Origin: Ligilactobacillus sp900765635
GTDB taxonomy: Bacteria; Bacillota; Bacilli; Lactobacillales; Lactobacillaceae
NCBI RefSeq assembly: GCF_949152225.1
Contig: NZ_CASCJC010000001.1
Location: forward strand, 1,426,001 to 1,490,000
Length of the DNA stretch: 64,000 bases
Direction of reading: 5' to 3'
Shown: one piece after another, positions 1 to 8,511 of the stretch
How positions within the stretch are numbered: the stretch's first letter is position 1
Layout: the number at the start of each line of letters is the position of its first letter
Notes under the pieces: model-generated
What the model was told of the DNA's origin: nothing
What the model saw: only the letters and a program-made list of their open reading frames with translations
Databases searched by the model: none
Translations under genes and position numbers: made by a program

Positions 1-2179
1 GTGCTAAAGCATAACCATAGTTTTGTACTTTACTGTAGTTTTTGTGTTTTAAGTTAGTTGGTGCGGCAAACATTTCCGCATTCTTGTTAGTTAACTTAAT
101 GCCATTAACTGTCTTAGCCCCATCTTTAAGGCTGTCGGCTAATGTCTTGTTACCATCTTTAAGTTGCAAAGCACCATCGACAAGTTTACCTGAGTTATCT
201 ACTAATTGTTGTGTACCATCAGCTAATTGAGTAATACCACTAGTTAAAGTTGGTACTTGTGCATTTAAAGTATTCAAACCACTAGCTAATTGTGTTGAAC
301 CATTGTATGCACTACCCACACCTGCTGTATAAGTGTTAAGTCCACTGCTTAATTGACTTGAACCAGCAAACAATTGTTGCACTCCATTTGGTAATTGTTG
401 AATTTGTTGAGCTTGAGCCTTAATTTGTGGCAACATTTGGCTGTATTTAACAATCTGAGATTGAATGTTTTGTAGATTGCCCATTTGACTTTGCAATTGC
501 TTAATTTGTGCTTGCATTTCTGGGCTTGCAACTACTTTTTGAGCTGTTAATAATGTTTGTAAATCTTGTTGACTCAAGTTAAAGCCTTTAATCGTATTTA
601 AGATATTCAATAAATCTTGTTTCTTAGATAAAACAGCTTGTAAAAGCTTGATTTGTGCTTGTAATTTTTGTAAATCTTCTGGTTTAAAGTTACTTTGCAA
701 TGTTGCCAAAATTGGATCAATTGTTTGTTTTACACCGGTATAAAGCATTAATTGTTTTTGTAAAACTTGAGCTTGTCCATTCATAACATCGGCAATCACA
801 GTTGGAAACTTATCTTGCGCAATATTTCCTTCTTTGACTTGGCGTAAAACAGAATTAATAGAAGCCCCAAAAGCACTATCTGAAGTAACTGTAATTTGGC
901 CAGAAGCTAAGCCCATCACAAATTTTTGTGCCTGAGTTGGATCGTTTAAGCCTTGTAATAAGGTCACTACTTGTTCTTGTGTTAAAGTTTGCCCGTTTTG
1001 GATAATCGTTGGAATAATCGTTGCTTTAAATGCATTTAAAGCTTGGGTTAAACTATTTTGCAAGCCTGAAACTTGTTCTAATAAGCTAGCAATAACTGTT
1101 ACTTTATTTTGTAAATCATTAAGTTGAGCTTCATCGATTTGAAGTAATTGTTGGATAGCTGGATCTTGTTTAAGTGTTTCTAAAGCTTGTAAAGTTGATT
1201 GTAATTGATTAGCATCAACTTTACCTAAAACTTGGCCTGCATTTAACAATATTTGTAGACTTTGAATGTTTTGTGGTGTCAAATATTGTTGGGCTGTTTG
1301 ACTTAAATTACCGGCTTTATCCAATAAACCTGGCAATTGTGCTAACATATCTTTAACTTGTTGGCTAGTTGCGACTTGGTTTAATTGATCAATACCTGCT
1401 TGTAATTGACTTGCGCCAGAAGTTAATTTTTGTGAATTAGCATTTAATTGCCCTAACCCACTGGCTAAGGCATCTGAACCATTAGTTAGTTGTAAAACGC
1501 CACTTGCTAACGGGGTTACGCCTGTCTTAAGTTTAACCACCCCGTCGTTAACCGCGCTAACACCTGCTGTATAAACATTTAAACCATCACTTAACGTTAC
1601 TGTACCATCACTTAATTGTTTAGCACCATCTGCAGCTTGATTAAAGCCTTTGCCCACTTTTTTGATAGTTGCAAACATCGTATTTGCATAGGCTGTCGTT
1701 ACATTTTCACGTACTTGAGCCTTGATTTGCTTGGCACCTTCTTGACTGATAACTTGTCCAATATAGTTTAACGAGTCATTTGTGTTATAGGTCAATTCCA
1801 TTTTCTTAGGATTTTTTTCTAAAACGGTTGTTGCGTTTTTAGAGAAATCTTTTGGAATAGTTAATACCATGTAATATTTTTTGTGACTCAAACCATATTG
1901 TGCTTTTTTAGCTGACACAAAATTCCAATCTAAGTCGTTATTTTTCTTTAATTCTTTAACCAATTCAGCCCCAACGGCAAATTTCTTACCTTGATAGTAT
2001 ACGCTCTTATCTTTATTGACAACTGCAACAGGTAAATATTGTGTATTTCCGTATGGATCCCAAACTGACTTCAAGAAGAAGACGGAATAAAGAAATGGAA
2101 TAAACATGATTCCGATGATTGTTGCAATCAGAATCTTATGATTTTTAATATTTCTAAATTCTTCCTTAATCATATTCAA
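1..2179 (-). CDS. YhgE/Pip-family membrane protein, partial (C-terminus beyond window)
   Basis: About 726 residues are visible and the frame runs off the window edge. A membrane segment lies near residues 15-35 (IGIMFIPFLYSVFF), followed by an extracellular YhgE-type domain and a very long helical region rich in Leu, Gln, Asn and Ser with recurring LSDG, LASG and LNQ patterns, as in YhgE/Pip (phage infection protein) proteins. Further membrane helices would be expected in the missing C-terminal part. I chose the TTG at 2177-2179 because GGAGG sits 8 nt before it; the ATG at 2171-2173 would have 14-nt spacing. Family members relate to ESX/type VII or ABC-2-like exporters; the substrate is unknown. 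A 26-bp palindrome about 90 bp upstream may be its operator. Confidence 0.85.
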   Translation of the reverse strand, partial: MNMIKEEFRNIKNHKILIATIIGIMFIPFLYSVFFLKSVWDPYGNTQYLPVAVVNKDKSVYYQGKKFAVGAELVKELKKNNDLDWNFVSAKKAQYGLSHKKYYMVLTIPKDFSKNATTVLEKNPKKMELTYNTNDSLNYIGQVISQEGAKQIKAQVRENVTTAYANTMFATIKKVGKGFNQAADGAKQLSDGTVTLSDGLNVYTAGVSAVNDGVVKLKTGVTPLASGVLQLTNGSDALASGLGQLNANSQKLTSGASQLQAGIDQLNQVATSQQVKDMLAQLPGLLDKAGNLSQTAQQYLTPQNIQSLQILLNAGQVLGKVDANQLQSTLQALETLKQDPAIQQLLQIDEAQLNDLQNKVTVIASLLEQVSGLQNSLTQALNAFKATIIPTIIQNGQTLTQEQVVTLLQGLNDPTQAQKFVMGLASGQITVTSDSAFGASINSVLRQVKEGNIAQDKFPTVIADVMNGQAQVLQKQLMLYTGVKQTIDPILATLQSNFKPEDLQKLQAQIKLLQAVLSKKQDLLNILNTIKGFNLSQQDLQTLLTAQKVVASPEMQAQIKQLQSQMGNLQNIQSQIVKYSQMLPQIKAQAQQIQQLPNGVQQLFAGSSQLSSGLNTYTAGVGSAYNGSTQLASGLNTLNAQVPTLTSGITQLADGTQQLVDNSGKLVDGALQLKDGNKTLADSLKDGAKTVNGIKLTNKNAEMFAAPTNLKHKNYSKVQNYGYALA

Positions 2180-2267
2180 GACTATTTCCTCCCTATCTTC
2201 AATAGCCATTGTCTACTTTTATAATCTATAATATACACTCAATATCCACAAATAACAACTCATAAAA

Positions 2268-2293
2268 CGCGACAATTTTTAAAATATGTCGCG
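2268..2293. promoter_or_regulatory. 26-bp palindrome, candidate repressor operator for the YhgE-type gene
   Basis: Perfect 7-bp arms CGCGACA and TGTCGCG flank a 12-bp AT-only centre. The site lies just upstream of a plausible minus-strand promoter: TTGTTA, 17 bp, then TATATT near 2228-2256. GC-rich arms stand out in this AT-rich intergene. YhgE/Pip genes are often controlled by TetR-type repressors, which use such palindromes; the regulator itself is not in the window. The remainder of the 2180-2456 gap shows no gene. Confidence 0.45.
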
Positions 2294-2456
2294 CAATTTC
2301 ATTTGATTTCATAAGCTATGATTGACCTTTCAAACAAGAAATCGCTTACTTGAAAAATAAATTTTTCCAAAACATTAAGTAACTTTGATAGTGTTAAACT
2401 TAGATGTTCTTACTTAACAATAAGACTTTTAATTTAATATGCTAAATCCTTCAAAC

Positions 2457-2498
2457 AAAAAGATCTCCTTACTGGCAAATCCCAGTAAAGAGGTCTTT
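2457..2498 (-). terminator. Rho-independent terminator after dacA
   Basis: Read on the minus strand, an imperfect hairpin with the core TTTACTGG/CCAGTAAGG and outer AAAGA.CT/AGATCTTT pairs is followed by a T-tract. It lies 22 bp after the dacA stop. Confidence 0.8.
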
Positions 2499-2520
2499 AT
2501 TAATTGTAGTTTTTTAACTC

Positions 2521-3867
2521 TTATTTATTAAACAAGCCTTTAACAGCTCGCCAACCAATTACAAAAATGTTAGCTTTCTTAACTTCGCTTGTCGTCTTAG
2601 CTTTGACATTTAAACTTGTCGCCCCATCGAGGTAAGCTAAATCTTGGCCTTTGATGCTTAATGCCAAGGTCCCTACGCTTTGCCCTTTGCTTAATGGTGC
2701 TTGTAAACCATCTTTTTCGTAAAGCTTCTTATCAGCTTTTACACTTGCTTTGATTGCTGTTGTTTGTACACCATTTTTCAACCAAACATCTTGGTTATCT
2801 TTCAAGGCTACTTTAGTCGTTAATTCTTTACCGTCGTGAACAGGTAAACTGTCTGCTCCTTTAAATGTCATCCCGGCTTTAAGTGTTGTGTAATTGTAAT
2901 TGTTAAAGACATAAGACATTAATTTTTGGGTTTCTTCAAAACGTGATAAATCTTCTTGACTAGTATGCTTTGCACCTAAAACAACTGTGATGATTCGATG
3001 CCCATCTTTTTTAACAGTCGCCACAAAACATGCACCTGCAGAATCAGAAGTACCCGTCTTCAAACCGTCAACAGGAAGTTCCGTATATGACTTAGCCAAG
3101 CCTTTCAACATCCAATTCCAATTTTCCATCTCGGTTTGATCAGTACCATTATCAAATTTCATGCGCGTAATCTTAGTTGTATCTAAGACTTCTGGATAAT
3201 CTTTTAGTAATCGTTGCGCAATGATTGCCATATCTTTAGCAGAAAATTCATTTTCAGCATTATCTGGTGCACCAGGATACTTGGCATCGCCGACTTCACT
3301 ACTGGATAAACCATTAGCTGTATAAATCTTAGCATCGTTGATTCCAAATTTTTGGGCTTGTTTTCTCATCATGTCGATAAAGCCTTTGTGACTACCTGCC
3401 ACAGCATTACCTAAAGCCATTGCTGCACCATTAGCAGAATAAATCAAGGTCGCTTGGTATAAAGCTTTAACAGTATACGCATGCCCTTCTTTTAAAGGAA
3501 CATTTGATAAATTAGTATCTTGGCTGACCTTTTGTGAAGCTTCATCTGGTACAATTTTTTGATTCCATGAAAGTTTTCCTTCATGAATGGCTTGTAAAAC
3601 TAAATAAACCGTCAAAAGTTTTGACAAAGATGCAATTGGTAAAACTTGTTCGGCATTTTTAGAATATAAAATTTGCCCACTTTTAGCATCAACTGCTAAA
3701 CCAGCCTTAACATCTAAGTTAAGCTCACTTGTCCCCATATCTTTAATTTCTGCGGCTGCCACACTAGTTGTGTTAAACGCACCGATTCCTGCAGCAAATG
3801 TTCCCGCAAACGCTAGTGCTACTCCAAATGCAGCCGTGGTCTTTTTCATTTTTTTGAAAAATTTCAT
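2521..3867 (-). CDS. dacA: Serine-type D-alanyl-D-alanine carboxypeptidase (PBP5/DacA family)
   Basis: 448 residues. It trims the terminal D-Ala from peptidoglycan pentapeptides outside the membrane. A signal peptide spans about residues 1-39 (cleavage near VAAA-E). Penicillin-binding motifs are in order: SLSK (S80, K83), SAN (S144-N146) and KTG (270-272). After the peptidase S11 domain comes a PBP5 C-terminal beta domain (about 315-420) and a final amphipathic helix (FVIGWRAVKGLFNK) that would anchor it to the membrane. Start: ATG at 3865-3867; a GTG one codon upstream is also possible because AAGGGA precedes both. It sits downstream of the two-component pair in the same direction, with an 86-bp gap, so co-transcription is possible. 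Confidence 0.95.
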   Translation of the reverse strand: MKFFKKMKKTTAAFGVALAFAGTFAAGIGAFNTTSVAAAEIKDMGTSELNLDVKAGLAVDAKSGQILYSKNAEQVLPIASLSKLLTVYLVLQAIHEGKLSWNQKIVPDEASQKVSQDTNLSNVPLKEGHAYTVKALYQATLIYSANGAAMALGNAVAGSHKGFIDMMRKQAQKFGINDAKIYTANGLSSSEVGDAKYPGAPDNAENEFSAKDMAIIAQRLLKDYPEVLDTTKITRMKFDNGTDQTEMENWNWMLKGLAKSYTELPVDGLKTGTSDSAGACFVATVKKDGHRIITVVLGAKHTSQEDLSRFEETQKLMSYVFNNYNYTTLKAGMTFKGADSLPVHDGKELTTKVALKDNQDVWLKNGVQTTAIKASVKADKKLYEKDGLQAPLSKGQSVGTLALSIKGQDLAYLDGATSLNVKAKTTSEVKKANIFVIGWRAVKGLFNK

Positions 3868-3956
3868 CACGCTGATTTCCCTTCCATATCAATAAAATAT
3901 TCTTAATCTAGCATACCCAAAACAACTAAATGTTTCAAGCCTTTTCAACAAGTAAA

Positions 3957-5114
3957 TTACGGATTTTGCGGTTTAACAAAATCGGCATGTTTAACTGGTA
4001 AACGCAGTGTAAAACTTGTTAAATACTCATCTGATTCTACATAAATATAACCGTGATGTAGTTCAACAATGCTTTGGGCGATTGCTAAGCCTAAGCCCGT
4101 TCCACCCGTTTCTTTAGAACGTGAACTCTCCACTCGATAAAAGCGATCAAAAACTTGGGCTAACGCTTTTTTAGGAATTGGTTCGCCATCATTTGCCACG
4201 ACTAATTCGACTTCTTTTTCTCCAAGAGAATGTGCTTTTAGATAAATATGTTTTCCGCCCTTACCATATTTTAGGCCATTTGAGATTAAATTATTAAAGA
4301 CCCGCGCTAATTTTTCTGGATCTGCCTCAATTAACAAAGGCTCTTTAGGAGTAGTTACTTCGATTTGCATCTGTTTTTTGCTAGCTTCTAATTCAAAACT
4401 AGCTCCTAACTGTTCAAGCATCGCTCCAATATCAATCGTTGAAATATTAACAGGTGCATCTGTTTGTCTGACCTTGGTGTACTCAAACAAATCATCTACT
4501 AAAGATTTCATCTGTTTAGATTTCAAATATGCAGTGTGCGTGTATTTGAGCAAATCTTCTTCGCTTTGATATTGTTTGTCTTCAATTAAACCTAAATAAC
4601 CAATAATAGAAGTTAACGGTGTTCTAATGTCGTGACTGACATTGGTGATTAATTCATCCTTTGAACGCTCAATTTTTCTTTCTTCTTCCATTGCATTAAT
4701 TGTACTGTCAACTAAAGCATTAACACTTTCAACTACACGTTGCATTTGTCCAGAAAGTGTAAATGGAATCCGATGACTGAAGTGTCCGGATGCAATGTAA
4801 TGTAACTCTGCGATAACATGACGCAATTGCATTTGTCGATAACGTCGTATTAAGCGCCAATACACAATAAAAATATCAACAACTAACATAAAAACAATAA
4901 ACAACCAGCCCCAACTCCATAATTGCAAGTTATGCGGCCCAAATGTTAGTGACATCTTTATTTGAAAAATTTCACTCGATAAATAAGGGTTAATATCAAT
5001 GATTTGTTTTAAAATCACATAAATCGACATGTTTAAAAGTAATAGTAAAATGACGGTTACTACACCTTCACCAAATAATTCACTTTTTTCACGTCCAGTT
5101 AACTGAAATTTCAA
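3957..5114 (-). CDS. Membrane sensor histidine kinase (OmpR-partner type)
   Basis: 385 residues. Two membrane helices (about 17-37 and 68-87) bracket a short extracytoplasmic loop of about 30 residues. A linker/HAMP-like segment leads to the HisKA domain with the phospho-acceptor H161 in NVSHDIRTPLTSI. The HATPase domain has an N box (NNLISNGLKYG), G1 (VANDGEPIP) and G2 (GTGLGLAI). The start is TTG at 5112-5114 with AAGGGG 10 nt upstream; no ATG is suitably placed. It lies 26 bp after the response regulator, so one operon. The small sensor loop suggests membrane or intramembrane sensing, and the wall gene dacA lies downstream. The stimulus is not identifiable; phosphate or envelope stress are both possible. 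Confidence 0.93.
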   Translation of the reverse strand: MKFQLTGREKSELFGEGVVTVILLLLLNMSIYVILKQIIDINPYLSSEIFQIKMSLTFGPHNLQLWSWGWLFIVFMLVVDIFIVYWRLIRRYRQMQLRHVIAELHYIASGHFSHRIPFTLSGQMQRVVESVNALVDSTINAMEEERKIERSKDELITNVSHDIRTPLTSIIGYLGLIEDKQYQSEEDLLKYTHTAYLKSKQMKSLVDDLFEYTKVRQTDAPVNISTIDIGAMLEQLGASFELEASKKQMQIEVTTPKEPLLIEADPEKLARVFNNLISNGLKYGKGGKHIYLKAHSLGEKEVELVVANDGEPIPKKALAQVFDRFYRVESSRSKETGGTGLGLAIAQSIVELHHGYIYVESDEYLTSFTLRLPVKHADFVKPQNP

Positions 5115-5140
5115 ATTAATTGATCCCCTTTGACTTAATT

Positions 5141-5830
5141 TTAGCGTGATTCAATCTTGTAGCCTACGCCCCATACAGTTTGAATAACCTTTTCGCCTTT
5201 AGTAGCTTCTTCAATCTTATCGCGTAAGTGACTAACGTGTACCATCACGGTTTTAGCAGAAACAACTGATTCTTGTTGCCAAACACGTTCAAAGATTTCA
5301 TCGGCAGAAAAAACTCTATTAGGGTGACTAGCCAACAAATATAAAATTCCAAATTCTAAAGCTGTTAATTGGATTGCGACACCTTCACTGGTCTCAACTT
5401 CATGAGAATCTTTTTTAATTACAAGTGGCCCAATTTCAATACGATCAGGTTCTTCATTTTTAACTTCATGTTGTGAACGACGCAACAATGAACGTACCCG
5501 TGCCATGACTTCTAATGGATTAAACGGCTTAGTCACATAATCATCAGCCCCTTGAATCAATCCTTGAATCTTGTCTAAATCATCGGCCTTAGCAGACAAC
5601 ATCAAGACTGGAATCTGTGAGTCTTTACGAATTTCACGAACAACTTGTAAACCATCCATTTGTGGCATCATAATATCTAAAATCATCAATGCAATTTCTG
5701 GATTAGTGTTTAACTTAGTCAAGGCTTCCTTACCATTATAAGCTTTTTCAACTTCGTAACCTTCATTTTTAATATAAATACTTAATAATTCAACAATATC
5801 TTTGTCATCATCAACAACTAAAATCTTCAT
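5141..5830 (-). CDS. OmpR/PhoB-family response regulator
   Basis: 229 residues. The receiver domain has acidic pocket residues D7-D9, phospho-acceptor D52 (LILDIMMPQMDG context) and the conserved Lys of SAKADD. A winged-helix DNA-binding domain follows (about 130-229; LTALEFGILYLLASHPN and VWGVGYKIE motifs). I chose ATG at 5828-5830, 8 nt after GGAGG; a longer TTG frame to 5845 would put the ribosome site inside the gene. It is the first gene of the pair with the kinase and lies about 380 bp downstream of pstS in the same orientation. PhoP-type regulation of pstS is possible but not shown by the sequence. Confidence 0.95.
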   Translation of the reverse strand: MKILVVDDDKDIVELLSIYIKNEGYEVEKAYNGKEALTKLNTNPEIALMILDIMMPQMDGLQVVREIRKDSQIPVLMLSAKADDLDKIQGLIQGADDYVTKPFNPLEVMARVRSLLRRSQHEVKNEEPDRIEIGPLVIKKDSHEVETSEGVAIQLTALEFGILYLLASHPNRVFSADEIFERVWQQESVVSAKTVMVHVSHLRDKIEEATKGEKVIQTVWGVGYKIESR

Positions 5831-5903
5831 ATTAATATCCTCCAAAACTATACATTTTAATCTTTTTACACAATTTTGTTTTACTCTTCAATCATAACTA
5901 AAG

Positions 5904-5948
5904 CTTATGTTTTATTCAATCAATAAGGTTATAACATAAGTTTTTTTT
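5904..5948 (+). other. Hairpin with T8 tract, upstream of the response regulator
   Basis: CTTATGTT (5904-5911) and AACATAAG (5933-5940) pair, with an inner TTATT/AATAA stem, and T8 follows on the plus strand. In form it is a plus-strand terminator, but no plus-strand gene ends here. It could equally be an inverted-repeat operator about 75 bp before the response-regulator start. Confidence 0.35.
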
Positions 5949-5962
5949 AAATCTTAAGCTAC

Positions 5963-5995
5963 AAAAAAACGACGCCTTATCGACGTCGCCTTTTT
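5963..5995. terminator. Short GC hairpin with A/T tracts, likely pstS-side terminator
   Basis: CGACG (5970-5974) pairs with CGTCG (5984-5988). A7 lies upstream and T5 downstream, so either strand gains a U-tract; the minus-strand tract (T7) is better. On that strand it would end transcripts leaving pstS before the two-component operon. Confidence 0.55.
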
Positions 5996-6026
5996 AATAG
6001 CTATTTATATTGAGTATTTTTGACTC

Positions 6027-6204
6027 AAATATTTGGTCGGATACCTGAAATCAAAATCATTTTACAACTACTTTGCTTGCTGTTTAATTTAGGGTCGTGA
6101 AAATGTAGAGGAATAGGAGTTGCCTAAATCAAAACGTATTGGAAAGTAGCCTTTAAATGATGCTTACTTCAGCTGCGAAGTCAAGCATGACGACCAAATC
6201 ATTT
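6027..6204 (-). ncRNA. Candidate structured RNA in the pstS 3' region (strand uncertain)
   Basis: This 178-nt segment after the pstS stop is unusually self-complementary. Nested pairs are: ATTTGGTCG (6031-6039)/CGACCAAAT (6191-6199), extended by AAAT/ATTT; ATCATTT (6056-6062)/AAATGAT (6155-6161); CTACTTT (6068-6074)/AAAGTAG (6143-6149); ATTTAGG (6087-6093)/CCTAAAT (6123-6129). A separate hairpin (TGCTTACTTC/GAAGTCAAGCA, 6161-6188) sits on one side only. The form, one long interrupted duplex of about 180 nt with a side hairpin, resembles 6S-type RNA, but no family signature was recognised. A terminator follows on the minus strand. A palindromic MITE remnant is the alternative. Confidence 0.35.
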
Positions 6205-6208
6205 ACTT

Positions 6209-7105
6209 TTATTGGTTAACTGTTACATTACCTTTATCATCTTTTGTCACGTTCATATCATTGATACTGATATAACCAAGTTTTTTAACTAATGAACGTT
6301 GTACAGCTGGTGATTGCATATACTTCAAGAATTTCTTAGCAACGCCTGTTGGTTTGCCGTTTGTATACATATGTTCATATGACCAAATCTTCCAAGCGTT
6401 TGAAGCTACATTTTCATCAGTTGGTTTAACACCATCAATTGACAATGCTTGTAAGGAATCATCAACATAAGAAAATGCCAAATAACTGATTGCACCTGGT
6501 GTTTGTGCAACGATCTTTTGCACTGTTCCGTTTGAATCTTGTTCTTGCGATTTAACTGCTTCTTGACCATTTAATACGGCACTTTCAAAGGTTGCACGTG
6601 TACCAGATCCTTTAGCACGGTTAACAACAGAGATTGCTTCATCTTTACCGCCTAATTCCTTCCAGTTGGTAATTTCGCCAGTAAAAATCTTTCTTAATTG
6701 TTCCATTGTCACATTCTTGACACCACAGTCTTTGTTAACAACTGGTGTCATCCCAACAACAGCCACTTTATGATCAACTAACTTGTCTGCATCAATTCCA
6801 GATTGAGCTTCAGCAAAGATATCAGAATTACCAATTGCAACTGCACCTGATTGAACTTGGCTTAATCCTGTACCAGAACCGCCACCTTGCACAGTGATAT
6901 CTGCACCTGCGTTACTTTCTTGATATTTTTTAGCAGCTTGTTCAACTAATGGTTGTAAAGCAGTTGAACCAACAATAGTAATCTTTTCTGAATCACTTTT
7001 AGCTGCATCTGCTGATTTGCTATTATCTGAACTGCACCCTGTTAACACTGTGCCAAAAACACCCAATGCTACAAGTGCTGAAACGAACAATTTATTTTTT
7101 TTCAT
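6209..7105 (-). CDS. pstS: Phosphate ABC transporter substrate-binding lipoprotein PstS
   Basis: 298 residues. A lipoprotein signal ends in a lipobox LTGC with C24 as the lipid-modified residue. The mature protein is a PBP-like phosphate binder: TALQPL near the N-terminus, GGGSGTGL for the binding loop, a NRAKGSGTR phosphate-contact motif and GAISYLAFSYV near the C-terminus. It captures inorganic phosphate outside the cell for PstCAB. AAGGGG lies 10 nt before the ATG. No pstC, pstA or pstB gene lies in the window, so this copy is orphaned; the next gene upstream is divergent and unrelated. A two-component pair follows downstream in the same direction. Confidence 0.95.
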   Translation of the reverse strand: MKKNKLFVSALVALGVFGTVLTGCSSDNSKSADAAKSDSEKITIVGSTALQPLVEQAAKKYQESNAGADITVQGGGSGTGLSQVQSGAVAIGNSDIFAEAQSGIDADKLVDHKVAVVGMTPVVNKDCGVKNVTMEQLRKIFTGEITNWKELGGKDEAISVVNRAKGSGTRATFESAVLNGQEAVKSQEQDSNGTVQKIVAQTPGAISYLAFSYVDDSLQALSIDGVKPTDENVASNAWKIWSYEHMYTNGKPTGVAKKFLKYMQSPAVQRSLVKKLGYISINDMNVTKDDKGNVTVNQ

Positions 7106-7323
7106 AATTTGGTTGCCCCTTAACTATAATTATCGTTACTCTCCTGAGCACATTAGTAAGTATAGTCTTTTAATGTAAAAGCAAAATATCGAAAGCGTAA
7201 AGGAATTGTAATGATAAAATATTTAAATGTAAAGAAAAAGTAACGTTTCTTCATGTGACAACTTTTTTGTATGCGTAGCTTATGCTAAAATGACTAAGTA
7301 TCTTTGTAAATGGAGGAAACTAT

Positions 7324-8421
7324 ATGTTAAAAAAAAGCTTGCATGCTTTAACTTGGATAGTAGCGGTACTCATAATTGCTTTAGTTGGATACTTTTGCTA
7401 CTTACAAATCCATTACTACAGGATTGCCGATAAACAAACTTTATCCATTAAAAATCCACAAAAACAACAGCTACAAACCAACAAAACCTACACTTTAAGT
7501 ACTTACAACATCGGCTTTGGTGCTTATAGTCCAGACTTTACCTTCTTTATGGATAAAAACCAGATGAAAGATGGCCCAGAAACACAAGGTAAAAACGGTA
7601 AAGCTAAAGACAAAGAAACGGTATTACATAATACCACAGGTGTGATTAACACCGTCAAAAAACTCAATAGTGACTTTATGTTTTTCCAAGAAGTCGATAC
7701 AAATTCTAGTCGTAGCTATCATGTTAACCAAGTAAAACAAATCACACATACCTTTAATAATTATGCTAATGTGTTTGCTAATAACTTTCATTCAGTCTTT
7801 TTGGCTTATCCTTTAACAGATCCACATGGCGCCGTACAATCAGGCCTTTTAAGTTTGAGCCGTTACCGAATCGATTCTGCGACTCGTCGCAAATATCCAA
7901 TTAGCCAAGCACTAATCAGTAAGTTTTTCGACTTAGATCGTTGTTTTGTTGTGTTGCGCTTGCCTGTTTCTAACAATAAACAACTTGTCTTAATCAACAG
8001 TCATATGTCTGCTTACGATAAAGGTGGCAAAATGCGCGCTAAGCAGCTTGCCTTATTAAACTCCGTCATGCGTCAAGAAGTTAAAGCCGGCAATTACGTT
8101 ATTGTTGGTGGTGATTTTAATCATGCTTTGGGACAAGATATGCTAACTCATTTTGCTAATCAACAAGAAGTACCTGATTGGGTGTCTGTTTTAACTAATC
8201 ATGACTTAACTAACGGTATTCATTTTGTGCGCGCGCAAAACACCAATCAAGTTCCAACTTGTCGTGGAACAGACATTGCTTATACTCCAAATAAAACTTA
8301 TCAAACCGTTGTCGATGGCTTTTTAGTCTCTGATAATGTCGCTGCAACAGCTACTAATATCCAAACTAATTATGCTTATTCCGATCATAATCCGGTACAA
8401 TTAAAATTCACCTTAAAATAA
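7324..8421 (+). CDS. Membrane-anchored endonuclease/exonuclease/phosphatase-family protein
   Basis: 365 residues. An N-terminal membrane helix (about 8-28, LTWIVAVLIIALVGYFCYL) is followed by an outside-facing EEP (DNase I-like) fold. Visible catalytic motifs are STYNIGFG at the start, FQEVD (metal-binding Glu), NSHMSAYD, GGDFNHAL and the final SDHNPV. GGAGG lies 7 nt before the ATG. The fold covers nucleases, sphingomyelinases and inositol phosphatases, so the substrate cannot be named. It is a single-gene unit: divergent from pstS and closed by a strong terminator. Confidence 0.9.
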   Translation: MLKKSLHALTWIVAVLIIALVGYFCYLQIHYYRIADKQTLSIKNPQKQQLQTNKTYTLSTYNIGFGAYSPDFTFFMDKNQMKDGPETQGKNGKAKDKETVLHNTTGVINTVKKLNSDFMFFQEVDTNSSRSYHVNQVKQITHTFNNYANVFANNFHSVFLAYPLTDPHGAVQSGLLSLSRYRIDSATRRKYPISQALISKFFDLDRCFVVLRLPVSNNKQLVLINSHMSAYDKGGKMRAKQLALLNSVMRQEVKAGNYVIVGGDFNHALGQDMLTHFANQQEVPDWVSVLTNHDLTNGIHFVRAQNTNQVPTCRGTDIAYTPNKTYQTVVDGFLVSDNVAATATNIQTNYAYSDHNPVQLKFTLK

Positions 8422-8465
8422 AAAAGCAAGGTTAGATACAAAAATGTGTCTAATCTTGCTTTTTT
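8422..8465. terminator. Bidirectional terminator between the EEP-family and CBS/CorC genes
   Basis: Long stem with arms GCAAGGTTAGA and TCTAATCTTGC, flanked by A and T tracts. It starts at the plus-strand gene's stop and also serves the minus-strand gene that ends at 8512. Confidence 0.9.
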
Positions 8466-8511
8466 ACTTAATTAAGCTCAGACTTATTGGTTAGCATCCA
8501 CATGCTAATTA

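Noticed and set aside
1..2179. Repetitive-looking AT-rich sequence at the window start, possibly a tandem repeat
   Set aside because: Translation of the minus strand gives one continuous YhgE/Pip protein; the repetition comes from Leu/Gln/Asn/Ser-rich helical segments, not a DNA repeat array.
5141..5845. Longer response-regulator start at 5845
   Set aside because: That TTG overlaps the GGAGG ribosome site of the ATG at 5830, which gives the canonical receiver N-terminus.
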